A stretch of DNA of 64,000 nt. It comes from Flabesymbios commensalis. Lineage: Eukaryota > Annelida > Polychaeta > Terebellida > Flabelligeridae. Of the stretch, positions 47,505 to 59,990 are shown one piece after another. How positions within the stretch are numbered: the stretch's first letter is position 1; each line of letters starts with the position of its first letter. The notes beneath the pieces are model-generated. The model was not told where the DNA came from and made no database searches. It worked only from the letters and a program-made list of their open reading frames with translations. The stretch is taken from NCBI GenBank assembly GCA_964017125.1, contig OZ024908.1:77952844-78016843 (forward strand), read 5' to 3'. Position numbers and translations under genes: made by a program.

Positions 47505-48340
47505 GATGGGGTCACCCGACACAAATTGCAATAGTTATGAACCCTTTTAAGATTTAAAAAATATACCAAAATGTATTGAGTGGAACATATATTTTCAACG
47601 TAAAATCCAAAATGGCCGCCATAAATAACCCTTACATATAACTTTTTAACTGTATCTTTGAATTTCATGTGTGACATATGGTTTCTAAATATGGTTTGCC
47701 AAGTCCATTTCTGGCACTATTTTATTGATTGTGGGCATATTTGGGTCGTTGAGGTAAAAATCAATGTCAAATTGAATTTAAAAGGGACCGGTAGATCATG
47801 TTCTGAGTGAGTGATACACCCAACACAAATTGCAATAGTTTCTAACCCTATTTTTTCTGAATGGGTCATCTGAGAAAAACAAAATCAAAGTATACTTAAA
47901 GGTATTGAGCGGAACATACTTTTTAAGGGCAAATCCAAAAGGGCTGCCAAAATCGTTGAAAATGACATAATTTCAGAAGTATACCCAGGGAGCCAGAAAG
48001 ATTTGAGAGGCATGGCATGCTGTAAAAGGTTGGCCGATGGAAATCATCTCTACATATAACCACAAATACAACCTAGGTGAACAACCTTGCAAATAGTTTG
48101 CAGGAAATGCTCAAAAAGCGAAAATCCAAGATGGCCGCCACACACTTTTTGTTTATATAACTTTTGAACAGGTTGTTCAAATTTATTATGTGACACATCG
48201 CTTCTCATGATTTTTCGCATGCCATATATATAACCATTTCAGGCAACATATTTCATTGCTTTAGCCCATATTTAAGTTGTTTATGTGAAGGTCAAGGTGA
48301 AATTAAAATTTTAAAAAGGCCTACCTCGCGGCGTATTCGG
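47505..48340 (+). repeat. Dispersed repeat R2, two tandem units
   Basis: Unit one (47505-47815) and unit two (about 47815-48330) both start with ACCC(G/A)ACACAAATTGCAATAG and include GGAACATA, AAAATCCAA-ATGGCCGCC or AATCCAAAAGGGCTGCC, and the ATAACTTTT region. Unit two also contains AAATCCAAGATGGCCGCC. Unit one matches the reverse complement of 53752-54085 along its whole length. It is non-coding. Confidence 0.75.
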
Positions 48341-48958
48341 AGACACGACTATGACAAGACTACATTTTTTAAAATAACTCTATACGTATAACATTGAATG
48401 TAGGTGTAAAAGAAATGAGTTGATTTTATTGGACAACGACCTATATAAGTAAAGGTACAGGCACGAAGTGGGTATAGGAGACTTAGCAAGAGAGCTAGAT
48501 ACATGCATATGAGCAGTTTGGCAATAGAAAAGTTTGACATTAGAGCAAACCTTGGGATGAATGGCGTTACCAGCTTACTATTGTTACTCAGGAGACTAGC
48601 TGACTCGAATGTAGCACAGTAGTAGTAGTAGCTAAATATTGTTTAACGACACTTTTCGGCACGAATGGTCATAAGTGGCATTGCAATACGTGAGCAACAG
48701 TACAGTCCGTTTATTAAATGAATGATGTAGAGATGATGATATGAGGATGGGGTGATAAGGCATTGTGAGTTATTGTGGGTTATTTTTCTTCACTCACTCT
48801 ATGGGGGGACGATCCAATGATTTATATAATCAAACGAATTATTATAAGACCAAGGTTATGAAGATGAAAACATCTTAATATTCTGATCTATAAGATTCAC
48901 ACATGAAACTGACAAAAAATGATGGCATTGATAGGAATGACACAAATGCTGCTGGTGA
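48341..48958. other. No recognisable gene
   Basis: AT-rich. A microrepeat GTAGTAGTAG lies near 48622. Nothing else seen. Confidence 0.35.
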
Positions 48959-49215
48959 GGCTTGTAGAACCGTATAATGTGATCAGACGTATAATGTAAC
49001 CGGTTACATTATTCGTCTGGTTACATTATGCGGTCACAGGGAAAAACGTAATTTTTAACCAGCATAAACGTATAATGTAACCGCTCCTTATATTGTCAGT
49101 GATCCACCTGAGAGGAAAACAGTCTTGATATAAAAGGGCGCATTTTCTTTCTTTTAATATTGTAGTGAAGATATTTTCATTCCAATACTTACATTTTTCA
49201 AAATAAATCAGGTCG

Positions 49216-49275
49216 AGGCCGTCGTGTGGTAGTTAAGCACTACGCCGGAGCTCGCGGGTTTGTCCACCCGCTCTT
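49216..49275 (+). mobile_element. tRNA-like SINE head, degenerate
   Basis: GTCGTGTGGTAGTTAAGC resembles an A-box region, and GCGGGTTTGTCCACCCGC lies where a B box should be but lacks the TTCGA core. It is too decayed for a tRNA and probably a SINE remnant. Confidence 0.35.
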
Positions 49276-50259
49276 CAAAAATGTTTCTTCTCCATCCACT
49301 CTCAAGTCAAAATATACTGATTAAAGAAGGAAGGTGTAAGCGCTGATAATAACTAATGAAGAAAGAAAGGAAAAAAGAATAAAGAAATGAAGAAAATTCA
49401 CGCAAAAAAAGCAATTATGATAGGAAAAGTGGCGGGAATGAAAATATATCAAAGTATTAATGAAAAAAATGACAAATCAAGAAAATGAAGAGATGTAACA
49501 TGAAATTCATGAATAAATTTTAAAAAGAATGGCAAAAGTAAGGAGCGCATGCAATACATCGTGATTCCTGCTACTGATTTTTTCGGTTCAATTTGTAATT
49601 TTGTATCATAATATGTTCAAAGCGTCTAGTAGTTCGCTCATTCGTTTCTACTTTTTTCAGTCTGTCAGTCCGCACACACTCGCTCGTTCGTTCGTTCATA
49701 TATCCATATGACTGTCCATCCACACGCGTGTTCGTTTGTTTGTCCATCCACCCATTCATTCATTTGTTTTTTATTCATGTATTCATTCATGTGTGCATTA
49801 TTTTGCCCATTCCTTATTCGTTGTCCATCTGGCACTTGATCTATCTGTAACTCGCTCCTTTGCTCGTTAATTCGCTACAGTGAAAAGTGTGACCATGCCC
49901 TGCTATCTCGTCTGGCAATTCGTGCCGACAGCCTCGTTTTCATTTTACAGAACACTCAACATCTTATAGAAGGTGAGGGGTGGGTGCAGACAGATACCTG
50001 TCTAGTGAGTTGTCGGCAGTTTGAGACGCACGTGCTATCGGTGTCTAGTTTGGGGACAACATACACGGTGATCGTTGTATAGGCCAAATAATTCACAATC
50101 GGTGCTTTGTTTGAAGACTGCACACATTTGCACGCACTGAAAAGGTTATATGTATAGGAAGTTTAGTTCTTTATTTTACTGGTAGCTCATATTTGTTTAA
50201 AAAAAAACCGTTTAACCCTTACAATGCTGAAATATTTGTGTATAAACCATGGACTATTT

Positions 50260-50850
50260 TAGAGTCAAAAAATATTATGTAGTTCAAAAGTTAGATCATT
50301 TGACATGTAGTAAATTTGAAATTACGACGTCCCTCTATAAACCTACCCGGTATGACTGGGCCGCCTAACTCATTTACTGCGCGAGGCCCAGTCACACTGA
50401 CCGCCATTTTGTTTCCACAGCCAGCTGTGTAAAAACGACACTCGTGCTGCCTACCAAAAAACTCGGATGCCATGAAATTGAGACGAATATTTCAAGTGCC
50501 TACCAAAACTAGCCCATTTTTAGCAGGCGTAAACTTTTGATCGTATTAGAACTATTACATTTAAAAATGGAGGTCACTGTGTCAGAGCCTTGCGATGTCA
50601 TCAGGGTACTATAAACCCATTAAACTGGTTAAATTAAGGTTTGTTTTTAGCTCTTAATTGCATTACATGCCAGATGGTTTAACTTTTTAGCTAGACAATA
50701 TTTTTTTGAAAATTTTACGGTAGTCGCCGCGTGACTCGCAAATAGTCCATACAAAATTTCATGGAAATCGGTTGAGAATTGACAGGGAAATCGGCGAAAA
50801 ACATGCGATGCAGGTTAATCTGACGGCGGGTATAATAGACCAGTCAATCT
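50260..50850. repeat. Diverged relative of the inverted-repeat element at 60921
   Basis: AGTTAGATCATTTGACATGT near 50288 and TGAGAATTGACAGGGAAATC near 50773 match blocks of the 60921-61321 element in the same order and spacing logic, but the middle is different. A partial TTAA element (AACCCTTACAATGCTG) lies just before it at 50214. Confidence 0.4.
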
Positions 50851-50914
50851 AAGAACCAACCTAAAAAATGCATAATTTTTTAGATTTTAACGTTGGTTGT
50901 GTTTAAATTCAATC

Positions 50915-50985
50915 AGTTATTCACTCATTCATTTATTCATTCATTATTTCATTCATTCATTCATTCATTCATTCATTCATTCACT
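50915..50985 (+). repeat. CATT microsatellite
   Basis: Imperfect, then perfect CATT units over about 70 bp. A shorter CATT tract lies near 49755-49795. Confidence 0.9.
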
Positions 50986-51027
50986 AAACATACCTGGTGA
51001 ATCTAAGCTTAAGTGATGGACCCTCCC

Positions 51028-51140
51028 AGTAAACACGAAACATTAAACCGATGTTGGCGTGATGTTGAATCAATAAATGCTACGTTACAATAAACCAGCA
51101 TTGGGTCAACGTGGGTGTAATGTTGTGTCGTTAATATATA
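51028..51140. mobile_element. CCCAGTAAACAC hairpin element, copy
   Basis: It begins CCCAGTAAACACGAAAC, has GATGTTGGCGTGATGTTG and AGCATTGGGTCAACGTGG, and loses its right terminus around TAATGTTGTGTCG. It is nested inside the 2.6-kb foldback-like element. Confidence 0.6.
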
Positions 51141-51564
51141 AGCTTATATAATATGATGCTTATGTTTCATACATAAACATATTGAAAACAATTTAAACCT
51201 ATATTCGTCTCGTTGATGGACAGACGGAGTCTTGGACTGACGGACGGACGAACGAATGAGCGAACGAAAGCACGGACGTATGAGCGACAGACGAACTGAC
51301 GGCCGACGGGACGGATGAACAAACACTCATTTGGTTTAATTTAAACATAAGTAAAAAAAAACTTCCCATAGCATAATCTTTAGAAAAATAAAAAAATTAT
51401 CCCCGGTTACATTATACGTCACTGGTTACATCATACGGTCGTATGATACCTTTTTTTCCTGGTTACCTTATACGTTGACGCTGTGACCGTATTATGTAAC
51501 CAGTCGCCGTATAATGTAACCGGTTACATTATACGTCTGGTTACATTATACGGTTCTACAGGCT

Positions 51565-53751
51565 GCTGTTAGTATTGTCATTTTAAGCAGATGTATAGCT
51601 GGGATATAACTACTTCACCAACTTGTCACTATTCAATGGCAATGGTACGTACTATTAGCAGACATCAGTTTGCAAGATCTACGCTTGTGCGTATTAGACA
51701 GTTCTGAATATTGCCGACATAAAATTACAATACTGCAGCAAAAAATATTATGAATGCAATTTAAGCAATTCGTCGGTCATACAGACACAATTTTTCAATC
51801 AATGGACAATGCAGTATATATATATTTACATGACCTTCTGTAAGATACTCTTAAATTTCATATGAATTTCTGCTTCCTGTCAGTCTGAAGGTGTCAGTAC
51901 ATAAACAAAAGACAAGACTACAACATTATATAAAAATAAATGTAAACAGATAATAACAGATAATAAATATTGTTTGTCTAGTTCAGAGTACATGACTGTA
52001 TTTTTTTCAACTGAGCAGTGGTGCCAGGAAGAACAGAGGTTATAATAAGGGTTATGATACAGCAAAGAAAAAACATATATGCCTTGGAGATAGATTCAAT
52101 AATGGAAAAGGTATAGTAATAGAGAATTACAGTCCACCAAGAAAGAGAGAGATATCCAAGTAGTTTTACACCCGTACATAACTTGAGGGTATTGAAAAAG
52201 TAATTCTCAATCAACTGCCGATCCATGAAATTGCATCTCATTGGGTTTTTCACAACACGGAGCTGTGTCCTAATTTATTTACATTTCAAGTGGTTGTGAT
52301 ACCACACATTTCCCTTTCTTTACAGGCAAAAGGTTTATTTGTAGCAAGGAGGTGGATATTGCAGCATTTAAAAAAACATGAAAACAGATCAGAGGCTGTC
52401 ACAAACTAGAGTTTAAAAATTATTAAACAAGGGGCTCAAGTTGACTTTCCTTAAGTTGCCGCCACCAACAGAAGATGCATTACATTAACATGAATTAGCA
52501 TTGGCCACACTGCTGGGAGACACGTCATATTTCAAAACCAGTCATTTACACGCCACAACAGTATAATTATGGGAGATATGTTGTAGATTATTCTGCTGCC
52601 AATTTTATCTACTCGATCATTTTTTAGAGCAAATCGCAGAACATTGTAAAAGGACATGTACTAATACCTTTGTGTAACAAACGATACTTTTTTTGTTACA
52701 TTGTGAGTCAGGCAGCGATTATTCTCAGTGGGTTTCATATGCGTTCTGTTCTTGTTCACATTAGTCCATCCAATGCATTGTTTAGATAATTTATGTTATC
52801 CTGGTAAAATGTATTTTAAATTTATCTTCGTCGCACAATCCATTCCTCATCAGGTGTCCGCATTCATTCACTTTGCTAGCAAGCAGATAGTTTCCGAGAG
52901 TAGGATTAACATAAGAATAATATAACTTCTCATTATACATTCAGCAGCTAGTCATTTATTTTGTAGTATTCCTTTTTGATGTTATATTTTTATGTGTTAA
53001 TATAAACATTTGATAATGGTTAAAATTATTATTAGCCAAGAAATAAGAATACTGACGATTCCAGAAATAACATATGTTCATTGTAGGCGTGGCCATAGTC
53101 AGGTGAATGTTGTCAACTCTGAAAGATCGACCAAGTTATCATTTTGCACCACTGTGAAAATTTTGTCAGTTGATATCAGTCAGGTGATCAGATATGTTGT
53201 TATAGATACATTTCTAATATGCATTTAATTTAGAATAATATCATTTTTAAGAAACAAAATTTATGTAAGTCTTGTTATTTATCATAGTGATGACTTATAA
53301 TATATTAACTATAATTATTTTTTCCTTAAAACATATTACGCAGTATAGTGGACATTTTTATTTTGAAAGAGCGTTGATTGTCAACAATGTTTTCATTATT
53401 GATTTTTTTGATAATATGAACTAACTCAGTGGTTTTGTTTTATTTTGAATACTTTTATAAATAGCTTATATAATTTATAAAACTTTGCTTGGATGTATCT
53501 TTGCTGACTATTTGCGCTTCTATGTCTATTTGGTTAATAATCTAGGGTTAAAATTAACCTGTTTTGACTTTGCTGTTACTTATCCTTCACAGTAAGATTA
53601 AATAATGAAACTATTTCCAGAATATAGTGCGTTATTTACAAAGTGTTTTAATATTAAATAAATTACAGAATTGTATTCTGTGCATTACTAAAATATCAGA
53701 GATTTGTGTCAGATAAGCATTGTGGTAAAAAATAATATTGTTGAATTATTA
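51565..53751. other. No recognisable gene
   Basis: This is the longest stretch without a named repeat. A 91-codon minus-strand frame (51978-52253) is rich in hydrophobic residues but has no family signature. Nothing else seen. Confidence 0.4.
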
Positions 53752-54085
53752 TTGAATCACTCACTCGGAACCTGATCTACCGGTCCCTTTTAAATTCAAT
53801 TTGACCTTGACCTTCACCCAACGACTCAACTATGCCCACAATCAATAAAATAGTGCCAGAAATGGACTTGGTATGACAAAAACCCTTAGAAACCATATAT
53901 AAGACATGAAATTCAAAGAAACAGTTAAAGCGTTATATGTAAGAGATATTTCTGACGGCCATTTTGGATATTACGTGGAAAATATATGTTCCAATCAATA
54001 CATTTGGGTATATTTTTAAAATACTACTCCCGGACGACTTAGAAATTAGATAAAACTAACTAATGCAATTTGTGTCGGGTGTATC
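53752..54085 (-). repeat. Dispersed repeat R2, inverted copy
   Basis: In reverse complement it matches unit one at 47505-47820: GGGTGTATC...CCCGACACAAATTGCA at one end, TATTGATTGTGGGCATA and TTTAAAAGGGACCGGTAGAT at the other. It contains GACGGCCATTTTGGAT, the inverse of the AAATCCAAAATGGCC word. Confidence 0.75.
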
Positions 54086-55140
54086 CACAGGTTCCCCGGA
54101 CTACAAACACTTATCAGCCGCCCGACAATCAGCAGGCATTCACCCGATCAGCGCCGGATTCAGGTGTGTGAGGGCCCTAGGCCAAAAGACTTATTTGTTG
54201 GGCTCCAATAAAGGCTCCAATAAGGAGAGGGCCTTGGGCCGCTCTAGGCCCCCAGAAGCTGACGGTTTTCAGATTGCTGGAGATGCATTCTGAGCAATTA
54301 AGAAGGTCTAGTTGCTCTCTATTAGAATTAGATTTTTAGATATTTGTGCATTATTCATTGAAACGTAATGACACTCAATGTCACCATATATAGATCTGCC
54401 CTTTAGTTTTTGAAATCATGGATTATCCCTAATTATCACATAACATTTTCAACAAAAAACTTCTTTATTGCTACATTGCAGGCCCCCACCAGTTATTCAC
54501 TAATCTGGGTAGACTTTGGATTAATAGGGCATCCTGCCATTTAGATACAGTGCTAACTTATGACTTGCATGTAAATTATCACCATTGGTCAGTAAAGCAC
54601 TGGGGACCCAAACAGTTTTTTTCAACGATCAGGACAGAAAGGGATTAGGTCCCATGCGGCCATGCCAGCTAGATGCAGGGAAAATTATCAGCACTGAACA
54701 GTAAATTACAGGAGGCCCCAACCAGTCGGTATTCATTGATCGGTATGGAATAGAAATTAGGGCCCCCTGCCGGATGCTGTTTATGTCAAATGCATTAGGA
54801 AAACATAAATTTCATGAAAATTATCATTATATCACAGGGGCACCCAACCAGTTGCTGTATCACTATGATACAGACAAGGGCCCCCAAAAACTACCAATGA
54901 TATATAGTCCTATAATGCTCTATGCGAGAGAATGAGCATGGCGCAAATACCGCCCGCGCGAAAAAAAGGTTCAGTGCCCCCCCCCCCCAAATGTGGTGGG
55001 CCCTAGGCCAATGGCCTATATGGCCTACTGGTAAATCCGGCGCTTCACCCACTGTTGGAACAACGTTGAACCAAAGTTAGATCAAATTTAATTCAACATT
55101 GGTTCAATGCTTTTAGTTTGCTTGGTTGCATAACATATAT
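54086..55140. repeat. AACGTTGG-type hairpin copy split by a hAT-like element
   Basis: CACTTATCAGCCGCCCGACA and ATCAGCAGGCATT on the left, and CACTGTTGGAACAACGTTGA, AATTCAACATTGGTTCAATG and AGTTTGCTTGG on the right, look like the two parts of one hairpin-family copy. The insert between them spans 54149-55045. Similarity to other copies is moderate. Confidence 0.45.
54141..55053. mobile_element. hAT-like non-autonomous element, 0.9 kb
   Basis: The element starts CAGCGCCGGATT (54149) and ends AATCCGGCGCTT (55045). It is flanked by CACCCGAT and CACCCACT, an 8-bp pair with two mismatches, as expected of a hAT target duplication after some decay. GGGCCCTAGGCC lies just inside both ends in inverted orientation. 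The interior is rich in GGGCCCC words and codes for nothing recognisable. Confidence 0.65.
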
Positions 55141-55189
55141 AAAAGTTTTGCCACCATTCCCCCCAGCTACGCAATAAAGTGTCACTTGA

Positions 55190-57037
55190 TATTTCCTTAT
55201 TTTATCATGTTTAGTATGGTTATTTGTTTATTTTTATTGTGATGTTTGTGTTGCTTATTTCCTTAGTTCATTATGTCTAGTATGGTTATTTGTTTATTTT
55301 AGTATCTTGTTTGTGTTGCTTATTTCCTTAGTTCAAAATGTCTAGTATGGTTATTTGTTTATTTTAGTATCCTGTTTGTGTTGCTTATTTCCTTAGTTCA
55401 TCATGTTTAGTATGGTTATTTGTTTATTTTAGTATCATGTTTGGGTTGCTTATTGTCTTATGTTATCATGTTTAGTATGGTTATTTGTTTATTTTGGTAT
55501 CTTGTTTGTGCTGCTTATTTTCTTAGTTCATCATGTTTAGTATGGTTATTTGTTTATTTTAGTATCATGTTTGTGTTGCTTATTTTCTTATGTTATCATG
55601 TTTAGTATGGTTGTTTGTTTATTTTAGTATGCTGTTTGTGTTGCTTTTTTCCTTAGTCCATCATGTTTAGTATGGTTATTTGTTTATTTTTATTGTGATG
55701 TTTGTGTTGCTTATATCCTTAGTTCATTATGTCTAGTATGGTTATTTGTTTATTTTAGTATCTTGTTTGTGTTGCTTATTCCCTTAGTTCAAAATGTCTA
55801 GTATGGTTATTTGTTTATTTTAGTATCCTGTTTGTGTTGCTTATTTCCTTAGTTCATCATGTTTAGTATGGTTGTTTGTTTATTTTAGTATGCTGTTTTA
55901 TTTTTTATGTTTTATTTTAGTATCTTGTTTGTGTTGCTTATTTCCTTAGTTCATCATGTTTAGTATGGTTGTTTGTTTATTTCAGTATCTTGTTTGTGTT
56001 GCTTATTTCATTAGTTCATCATGTTTAGTATGGTTGTTTGTTTATTTTAGTATCTTGTTTGTGTTGCTTATTTCATTAGTTCATCATGTTTAGTATGGTT
56101 ATTTGTTTATTTTAGTATCATGTTTGTGTTGCTTATTTCCTTAGTTCATCATGTTTAGTATGGTTATTTGTTTATTTTAGTATCTTGTTTGTGTTGCTTA
56201 TTTCATTAGTTCATCATGTTTAGTATGGTTATTTGTTTATTTTAGTAGCATGTCTGTGTTGCTTATTTCCTTAGTTCATCATGTTTAGTATGGTTATATG
56301 TTTATGTTAGTAGCATGTTTGTGTTGCTTATTTCCTCAGTTTATCACGTTTATTGTGGTTTATAGTTTAATTTTTATTATGGTGTTTGTGGTGTTACATT
56401 TTTTTTAATATCTCGGCGTAAAATTGTACATTTTTGGGGCGTTTGAGCTAGTAGTTGGAATTATTTGGGATTTCGTAATCATGTTTAGTATGGTTGTTTG
56501 TTTATTTTAGTATGCTGTTTTATTTTCTATGTTTTATTTTAGTATCTTGTTTGTGTTGCTTATTTCCTTAGTTCATCATGTTTAGTATGGTTGTTTGTTT
56601 ATTTTAGTATCTTGTTTGTGTTGCTTATTTCATTAGTTCATCATGTTTAGTATGGTTATTTGTTTATTTTAGTATCATGTTTGTGTTGCTTATTTCCTTA
56701 GTTCATCATGTTTAGTATGGTCATTTGTTTTTTTAGTATCTTGTTTGTGTTGCTTATTTCATTAGTTCATCATGTTTAGTATGGTTATTTGTTTATTTTA
56801 GTAGGATGTCTGTGTTGCTTACTTCCTTAGCTCATCATGTTTAGTATGGTTATATGTTTATGTTAGTAGCATGTTTGTGTTGCTTATTTCCTCAGTTTAT
56901 CACGTTTATTGTGGTTTTTAGTTTAATTTTTATTATGGTGTTTGTGGTGTTACATTTTTTTAAATATCTCGGCGCAAAATTGTACATTTTTGGGGCGTTT
57001 GAGCTAGTAATTGGAATTATTTGGGATTTCGTAATCG
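55190..57037 (+). repeat. 65-bp minisatellite with block duplication
   Basis: The unit of about 65 bp carries TTAGTTCATCATGTTTAGTA, TGGTTATTTGTTTATTTTAG and TTTGTGTTGCTTATTTCC. There are about 26 units. A non-repeat segment with ATCTCGGCGTAAAATTG and GGGGCGTTTGAGCTAGTA occurs twice (about 56390-56470 and 56950-57030), so a block of about 560-620 bp was duplicated. Confidence 0.9.
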
Positions 57038-57508
57038 ATGATCGAATAGGTTGGAATTTTTTGGTAAAATAAGCCGATCATCACAGTTAAAGCATGTTGA
57101 ATGATGTTTAAATGCAAACAACAATATGAGTGATGTATTTATCATTACCCGCCATACTTACACAGCAGCCTTTGTGCTGAGGATATGTATGTCCCGGGGA
57201 GCACATGAGAAAGGCTGGCGGCAAAGAAAATCAAGGTGAGCAACCAATTTACAAGTGAGATATTGATTAGACTTCTTAGAGAATAACTGCCAATAACAGA
57301 ACTGACCATAACAAAATTAGGCTGTCGCCAATTGCTTGCAAACCCGGTGGGATACTAGCTCAGTTGTGGAGTGTCAATATACAGGCACGGTCAGACAATA
57401 TCCAGGCACGGTCAAACATTTACTCGAGGTTCTGAGAATCCGATCATAATCTATTTTTTCCAACGTTTAAAGGGGTGAAAAATGATATTTCTCTGAAAAT
57501 ATGCCTCC
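57038..57508. other. No recognisable gene
   Basis: A small direct repeat CAGGCACGGTCA lies near 57382 and 57403. Nothing else seen. Confidence 0.35.
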
Positions 57509-57588
57509 AGCAGGGTTTGAATCTGCACGGCAGGAAACGATGATTGTAAAGCGCCATGGTCTAGCCATTGCGCCATGCCCCTCTTCCT
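57509..57588 (-). mobile_element. tRNA-like SINE head or tRNA pseudogene
   Basis: On the minus strand GGGGCATGGCGCAATGGCTA contains a good A box (TGGCGCAATGG), and GCAGATTCAAACCCTGC about 35 bp later is a weakened B box with a possible T-arm stem. The acceptor stem does not close well. No body shared with other SINEs in the window was seen. Confidence 0.5.
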
Positions 57589-58439
57589 GTAATCAACAAT
57601 TTTTAATTATTTGTTTTTAATTACTTACATAATATCCATGTTATAGATTTTTCACATAATATTGTAATGCCAATATTATTGTTTAATGAAAACATAATAC
57701 AAAACAGTAATATCTTTATTTGCACTCAGTGGTCAAAAGCTAATGCCATGTAATTTATTATATCGACTAACTGCACACATATTTTGAAGATAGATACAAA
57801 ATATATTTCACAATAAAACTAATTTATAATATCTATACAGGCCAGTTATTCTGCTATATGCTTGTTGTTGCGAATATTTTTACCAGGCTTACATTTATTT
57901 CGATCGGGACCTAGTGTACATAGATAGATTTTTTTCATTACAAGCCATCTCGTAAATGAGTATCTTCCAAAACAGAAGAAATCTGCATAAATATTAGAAA
58001 AGACCTTTCTTTGGAGTCATACAATGATGTGCAGCCATAGCTTCTCCAGTATGGATTGATGGTGACAGCATTAGCCTATTTGACTACCACAGACGTCATT
58101 ATTTATTCAAGCTGTTGAGGCATGGTGCTCATGCAGCATAACAATAATTGCAGTGACCTTCTTTTTCTATATCGGGTCACGTCAATATTTCGACTAATTA
58201 TTCGCTCAACTGACAATACAGTGTTTTCCTATTGTGTGGCTATGATAACATTTTGATATAGGCTAATATGCGTACATATTGTACACGTTATATTATCACG
58301 CACGTTTGCGAAATGACGATGAGAATCTGATTTTTTTTGTGGGGGTTTGGTTGGATTCGGTGAGCACCAAACTAGTTGATATAGTGATAATAATAAACTT
58401 CTATAGTAATCCAGGCATATTACGAGAAAAAAGGGGTCA
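57589..58439. other. No recognisable gene
   Basis: AT-rich sequence, no credible open frame, no repeat recognised. Confidence 0.35.
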
Positions 58440-58740
58440 ACCTTAAACAAATTGCAATACAAGGTTTTGTTTCTGTTTTGGTTTCAGGGAGATGTTCTCT
58501 ATGACAGAAAAAAAGGGAATCCTCCCAGGCCAAATTTGTGAAAATCGTCATAGTTTGACCCTACCCCCAAACCTGTCTAAAATTTAAAGGGTAGGGTTAC
58601 GCAAACGTCTGTCGGTGATGTTTTGCTTAGCACTTGCGATATACCATAAAACAGATAATTAAATTCCCGTTCCTATGATGTATCACACATTGCAGTAGAG
58701 TAAGCAGTTGTCTCTCCATAAACGCTCAAACATGATTTTT
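58440..58740. repeat. Old dispersed repeat, relative of 10462-10800
   Basis: CTACCCCCAAACCTGTCTAAA resembles the end of the 37275-37474 element, and GCGATATACCATAAAACAG onward resembles 10685-10770. The copies are strongly diverged. Confidence 0.4.
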
Positions 58741-59990
58741 TATTATAAATAATCAAAATGAACAACAAAACAAACGATTCAACATGGTGAAAGAAAACGA
58801 CTCAAGAAAATGTAATCATTGGACATATCCATATCTGCCCTATATTTTTTAAACCCAGATGTGTGTATGCTCAAAAATGAGTGCTATTTATATTTATAAA
58901 TGTCCTATATTTTTAATGAAAACATATTGGAGCCTCACATGAAAATATTTGTATTCAGCATGGGCTGAAATCTGAAACATGATTTTTTCTCGGAATTTTT
59001 GTGTATAATTTTGTATCCACTTGTTTTTATCTAATTTGAATTCGAATCTGTAAGATGACATTCTATATTTGGTGACCTCCATCTTCAAATTAGCAAAACA
59101 AAAAATGGCTGCCAAAATGTAAATAAACCCCCGTATTTTCTATGTTTTATCGCACAAGAAAGCACAATTGATGATTTGAGCAAGGTTTTTATTATATATT
59201 TTTTTCTAGTGTCATTAGAAAGAAATTCCCATTATTTTACCTTTAAATACAAGATTTCCGTCATTTTTAAATATTTTTACTGTTACTATAAGTGTACCGC
59301 TAAAAATATTGACGATACTATACTTTATTTGTGTTAACATAGTGGACCAGAAATAAAAGTTCCTGACGAGTAAATTTGAATGGAAAAATCCAAAATGGCC
59401 GCGAAATTCACCTTCATATGAACAAGAAACAAAATGACTATCAAAATGTAAATAAAACATCTTTGTATTATTTGTGCCACGAAATAGGACATTTTTTTAT
59501 TTTGTATGACTTGGCGCCCGAAAAAAACATTCATGCTGTTTATTGTTCATCGTCTGACCTATAGTTTATCGTAAAATCCAAGATGGACGCTATTTTACAT
59601 ATTTACTACAAAAATAATTATGTCATTTTAAATACTAATAACTGATTAAATACAGTTTCGAATGACTTGCAACCTAATCTGTCGTATTACGTAGGCTACT
59701 TTTTAGTTTTCCATTAAAAAAATGTTGTTTATGATATAATAGTTCATGTGCATAAAAACAGCTTTTATTTTTGTGTTGGCGGTAACCATTTTGAACTTAA
59801 AGGTCAAATATAGGTCATTTTGATCGAAAAACATGAGACATACATTTATGAACTCTAAGTCATGCAGAAACCATAAATCGTGCAATAATATGTAACAAAA
59901 ATAAAGAAGAGATGTGGTTTTGGCGGCCATTTTTTATTTTGCCTATTTGAAGGTGAATGACACCAAAGATAGAATGTTAACGGACATATT
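58741..59990. other. No gene; recurrent AAAATGGCCGC-type words
   Basis: AAAAATGGCTGCCAAAATG (about 59100), AAATCCAAAATGGCCGCG (59385), AAATCCAAGATGGACGC (59574) and, inverted, GGCGGCCATTTTT (59922) are spaced 190-350 bp apart in AT-rich sequence. This looks like a decayed repeat related to 63060-63440. Open frames are 62-81 codons and carry no domain. Confidence 0.45.

Larger units (their letters stand above)
48959..51564. mobile_element. 2.6-kb foldback-like element with 4-bp target duplication
   Basis: GGCT flanks both sides (48959-48962 and 51561-51564). The left end reads TGTAGAACCGTATAATGT, then GACGTATAATGTAACCGG and its own inverse. The right end is the reverse complement (GGTTACATTATACGGTTCTACA region at 51539-51560). 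Each terminus of about 130-160 bp is itself a chain of inverted GTATAATGTAACC words. Further in, TCGTTCGTTCGTTC-type sequence at 49680 is mirrored by GAACGAATGAGCGAACG-type sequence near 51255. No transposase is present. Other repeats are nested inside. The 4-bp duplication is short, so chance is possible. Confidence 0.65.

Noticed and set aside
48959-51564. Firm assignment to the Sola superfamily
   Set aside because: Only a 4-bp duplication supports it. No transposase and no recognised Sola terminus were seen.
51978-52253. 91-codon hydrophobic open frame as a membrane protein
   Set aside because: No family signature, no signal of conservation, and AT-rich DNA readily gives such hydrophobic frames.
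57509-57588. Functional tRNA gene on the minus strand
   Set aside because: The A box is good, but the B box lacks GGTTCGA and the acceptor stem does not close.
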